Assembly (NCBI RefSeq): GCF_000315625.1
Contig: NW_005434472.1
Coordinates: 2,992-27,917, forward strand
Length of the DNA stretch: 24,926 nucleotides
Direction: 5' to 3'
Source of the DNA: Guillardia theta CCMP2712
Taxonomy: Eukaryota > Cryptophyceae > Pyrenomonadales > Geminigeraceae
Positions 23,820 to 24,926 of the stretch are shown here, in pieces (position 1 is the stretch's first letter; each line of letters starts with the position of its first letter). The position numbers and the translations under genes were made by a program. Under the pieces are notes generated by a model. That model searched no databases. It saw only the letters and a program-made list of their open reading frames with translations, and was not told where the DNA came from.

Positions 23820-24566
23820 GGACCCCTACCCACTCCACTTCTGCTGCCTCGAAGGACCACCCTCGCTAGCACCAGTCGAATCCATTTCTTTTACTAATTT
23901 TTAGTAGTACCCCTGGTATCTACTACCCCTTCCTCCCACCTTTCTCTGGAGCGTCAGCAACCAAACATTAGGGGTTTTATGGATGACCTTCTGAATAGCG
24001 TAGCGTAGTGTGCCCACTTTAGTTAACCTGGAGAAAGGGGTTAAGATCTAGGTTAAATCCATAGGTGATCCCAGTTCAAGACTCCAGTTATCAATTTGTA
24101 CCACAACCCACTCTTTTTTTGAACTGTTAGAAATTTGTTCCACCGATGCATTCAAGTTCATGAGGTAGACATGCAATGAGGACAGAATGAAGATCGGATT
24201 CGCATGCAAAGGTCATGCTACACTTGTATGAGGTTCCAGCATCACGTATATTGCATGATTCTCTCATGTGGTATGCCTGATGCAGTCATTCAGAACATCA
24301 ACAACATGAAACGGTAGTCTTTTATTGCATGAACTTCGTCACTTCCAGCGAATGTTCTCGATGTCTGGGTCTTCCATTTAGGATTTGCGGTTCCAATGCA
24401 CGCTTTCCAATGAGCAATTCACTGGAATCTGCATAGCTTGACACACTGATTCTCAGAAAGCAGCGACGTTTGCCCGTTGCAATTTCCGCTTTACCTCTGC
24501 TTTTTCTTCAACCTATGTATGTTACTGTGAAAACGTTCTGTATGTGGCCATATGTTCTAGTAAACG
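23820..24566. other. Intergenic sequence, no gene recognised
   Basis: The first 130 bases continue the C-rich motif (ACCCCTACCCAC at 23822, TACCCCT at 23911, CTACCCCTTCC at 23923). The rest is AT-richer and has no splice-consistent coding frame that I can support. Confidence 0.45.
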
Positions 24567-24917
24567 ATGTCATTCAGAATCTCAGAGCCATTGTCCTCAT
24601 TGAGCACACAACAGGGAAGCAGTCATCATCAAAATATTGCTGTTTCAGTGATGTTCAACGAGCGACGAGAACCGATTATAAAGAGTCAGGGTACGCTCAT
24701 GCTTGCATACTTGCACGAGTCTTTTCTGACAGGATGGGTGTTGACGTCATGTTGTCAGTCAGATGGGGAGGCCAAGGTACACGACAAGGAGGTCGGGCGA
24801 GCATGCTCACGCCATGTTAACGCGGTGTGGAACGCGCTGTCTGGGGGCGGGTCGTCGGCTTTTACCGAGATGTCGAAACGTTGCGATTTAGCTATTCAAA
24901 CGCTATTCAGGCCCTGA
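24567..24917 (+). CDS. Possible small open reading frame or exon, unsupported by family
   Basis: ATG 24567 to TGA 24915-24917 encodes 116 residues. The second half (KVHDKEVGRACSRHVNAVW, FTEMSKRCDLAIQTLF) has protein-like composition, but the first half looks random and a second plus frame overlaps it (24470-24820). No domain, signal peptide or splice partner is visible. It could be an exon of a gene continuing to the right, a degraded copy, or chance. Confidence 0.25.
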   Translation: MSFRISEPLSSLSTQQGSSHHQNIAVSVMFNERREPIIKSQGTLMLAYLHESFLTGWVLTSCCQSDGEAKVHDKEVGRACSRHVNAVWNALSGGGSSAFTEMSKRCDLAIQTLFRP

Positions 24918-24926
24918 ATAGTGACA

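Overview
The window is nuclear DNA of a eukaryote, most likely a unicellular alga or other protist. It is intron-dense: about 47 GT-AG introns can be placed by reading-frame continuity, most of them 35-60 bp long. It carries a DEAH-box splicing/ribosome helicase, a BAH-domain chromatin protein, an HROB-type recombination factor, a voltage-gated cation channel and eukaryotic tRNA genes with internal A and B boxes. I cannot name the species. A compact, roughly half-GC protist genome such as a cryptophyte would fit, but that is inference.

Layout from left to right. Positions 153-2262 (minus) hold the 5' seven exons of a PH-domain plus voltage-gated cation channel gene that runs off the left edge. 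Positions 3146-4419 (plus) hold a membrane-anchored protein of unknown family with a reading-frame break that may be a small intron. Positions 4574-6219 (minus) hold a seven-exon homologue of HROB, the OB-fold factor that works with the MCM8-MCM9 helicase. Positions 6265-6760 are GC-rich non-coding sequence. Positions 7176-8282 (minus) hold a five-exon unrecognised gene. Positions 8283-9890 are a divergent intergenic region dotted with C-rich motifs. Positions 9891-13888 (plus) hold a 1,312-residue Tudor-like/BAH chromatin protein.

Positions 13905-16162 (minus) hold a twelve-exon gene for a signal-peptide protein with a hydrophobic C-terminus. Its stop lies only 16 bp from the stop of the BAH gene. 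Positions 16865-19097 (minus) hold a seventeen-exon PDZ plus coiled-coil gene. Positions 19098-20428 are a second motif-rich divergent intergenic region. Positions 20429-22719 (plus) hold the Prp43/DHX15 helicase in four exons. Positions 23174-23819 form a 206-bp near-perfect inverted repeat whose arms each carry an intact tRNA-Glu(CTC) gene. The right end has no convincing gene.

The genes do not form an operon-like pathway. They are separate housekeeping and signalling genes in mixed orientation. Two non-coding themes recur between them: a strand-biased TACCCC/CACCC motif, and short GC-rich segments sharing the words GTCCGATC and CACTGAGGCTG. All exon boundaries were placed by eye from frame continuity and protein-family fit, and no transcript evidence was available.
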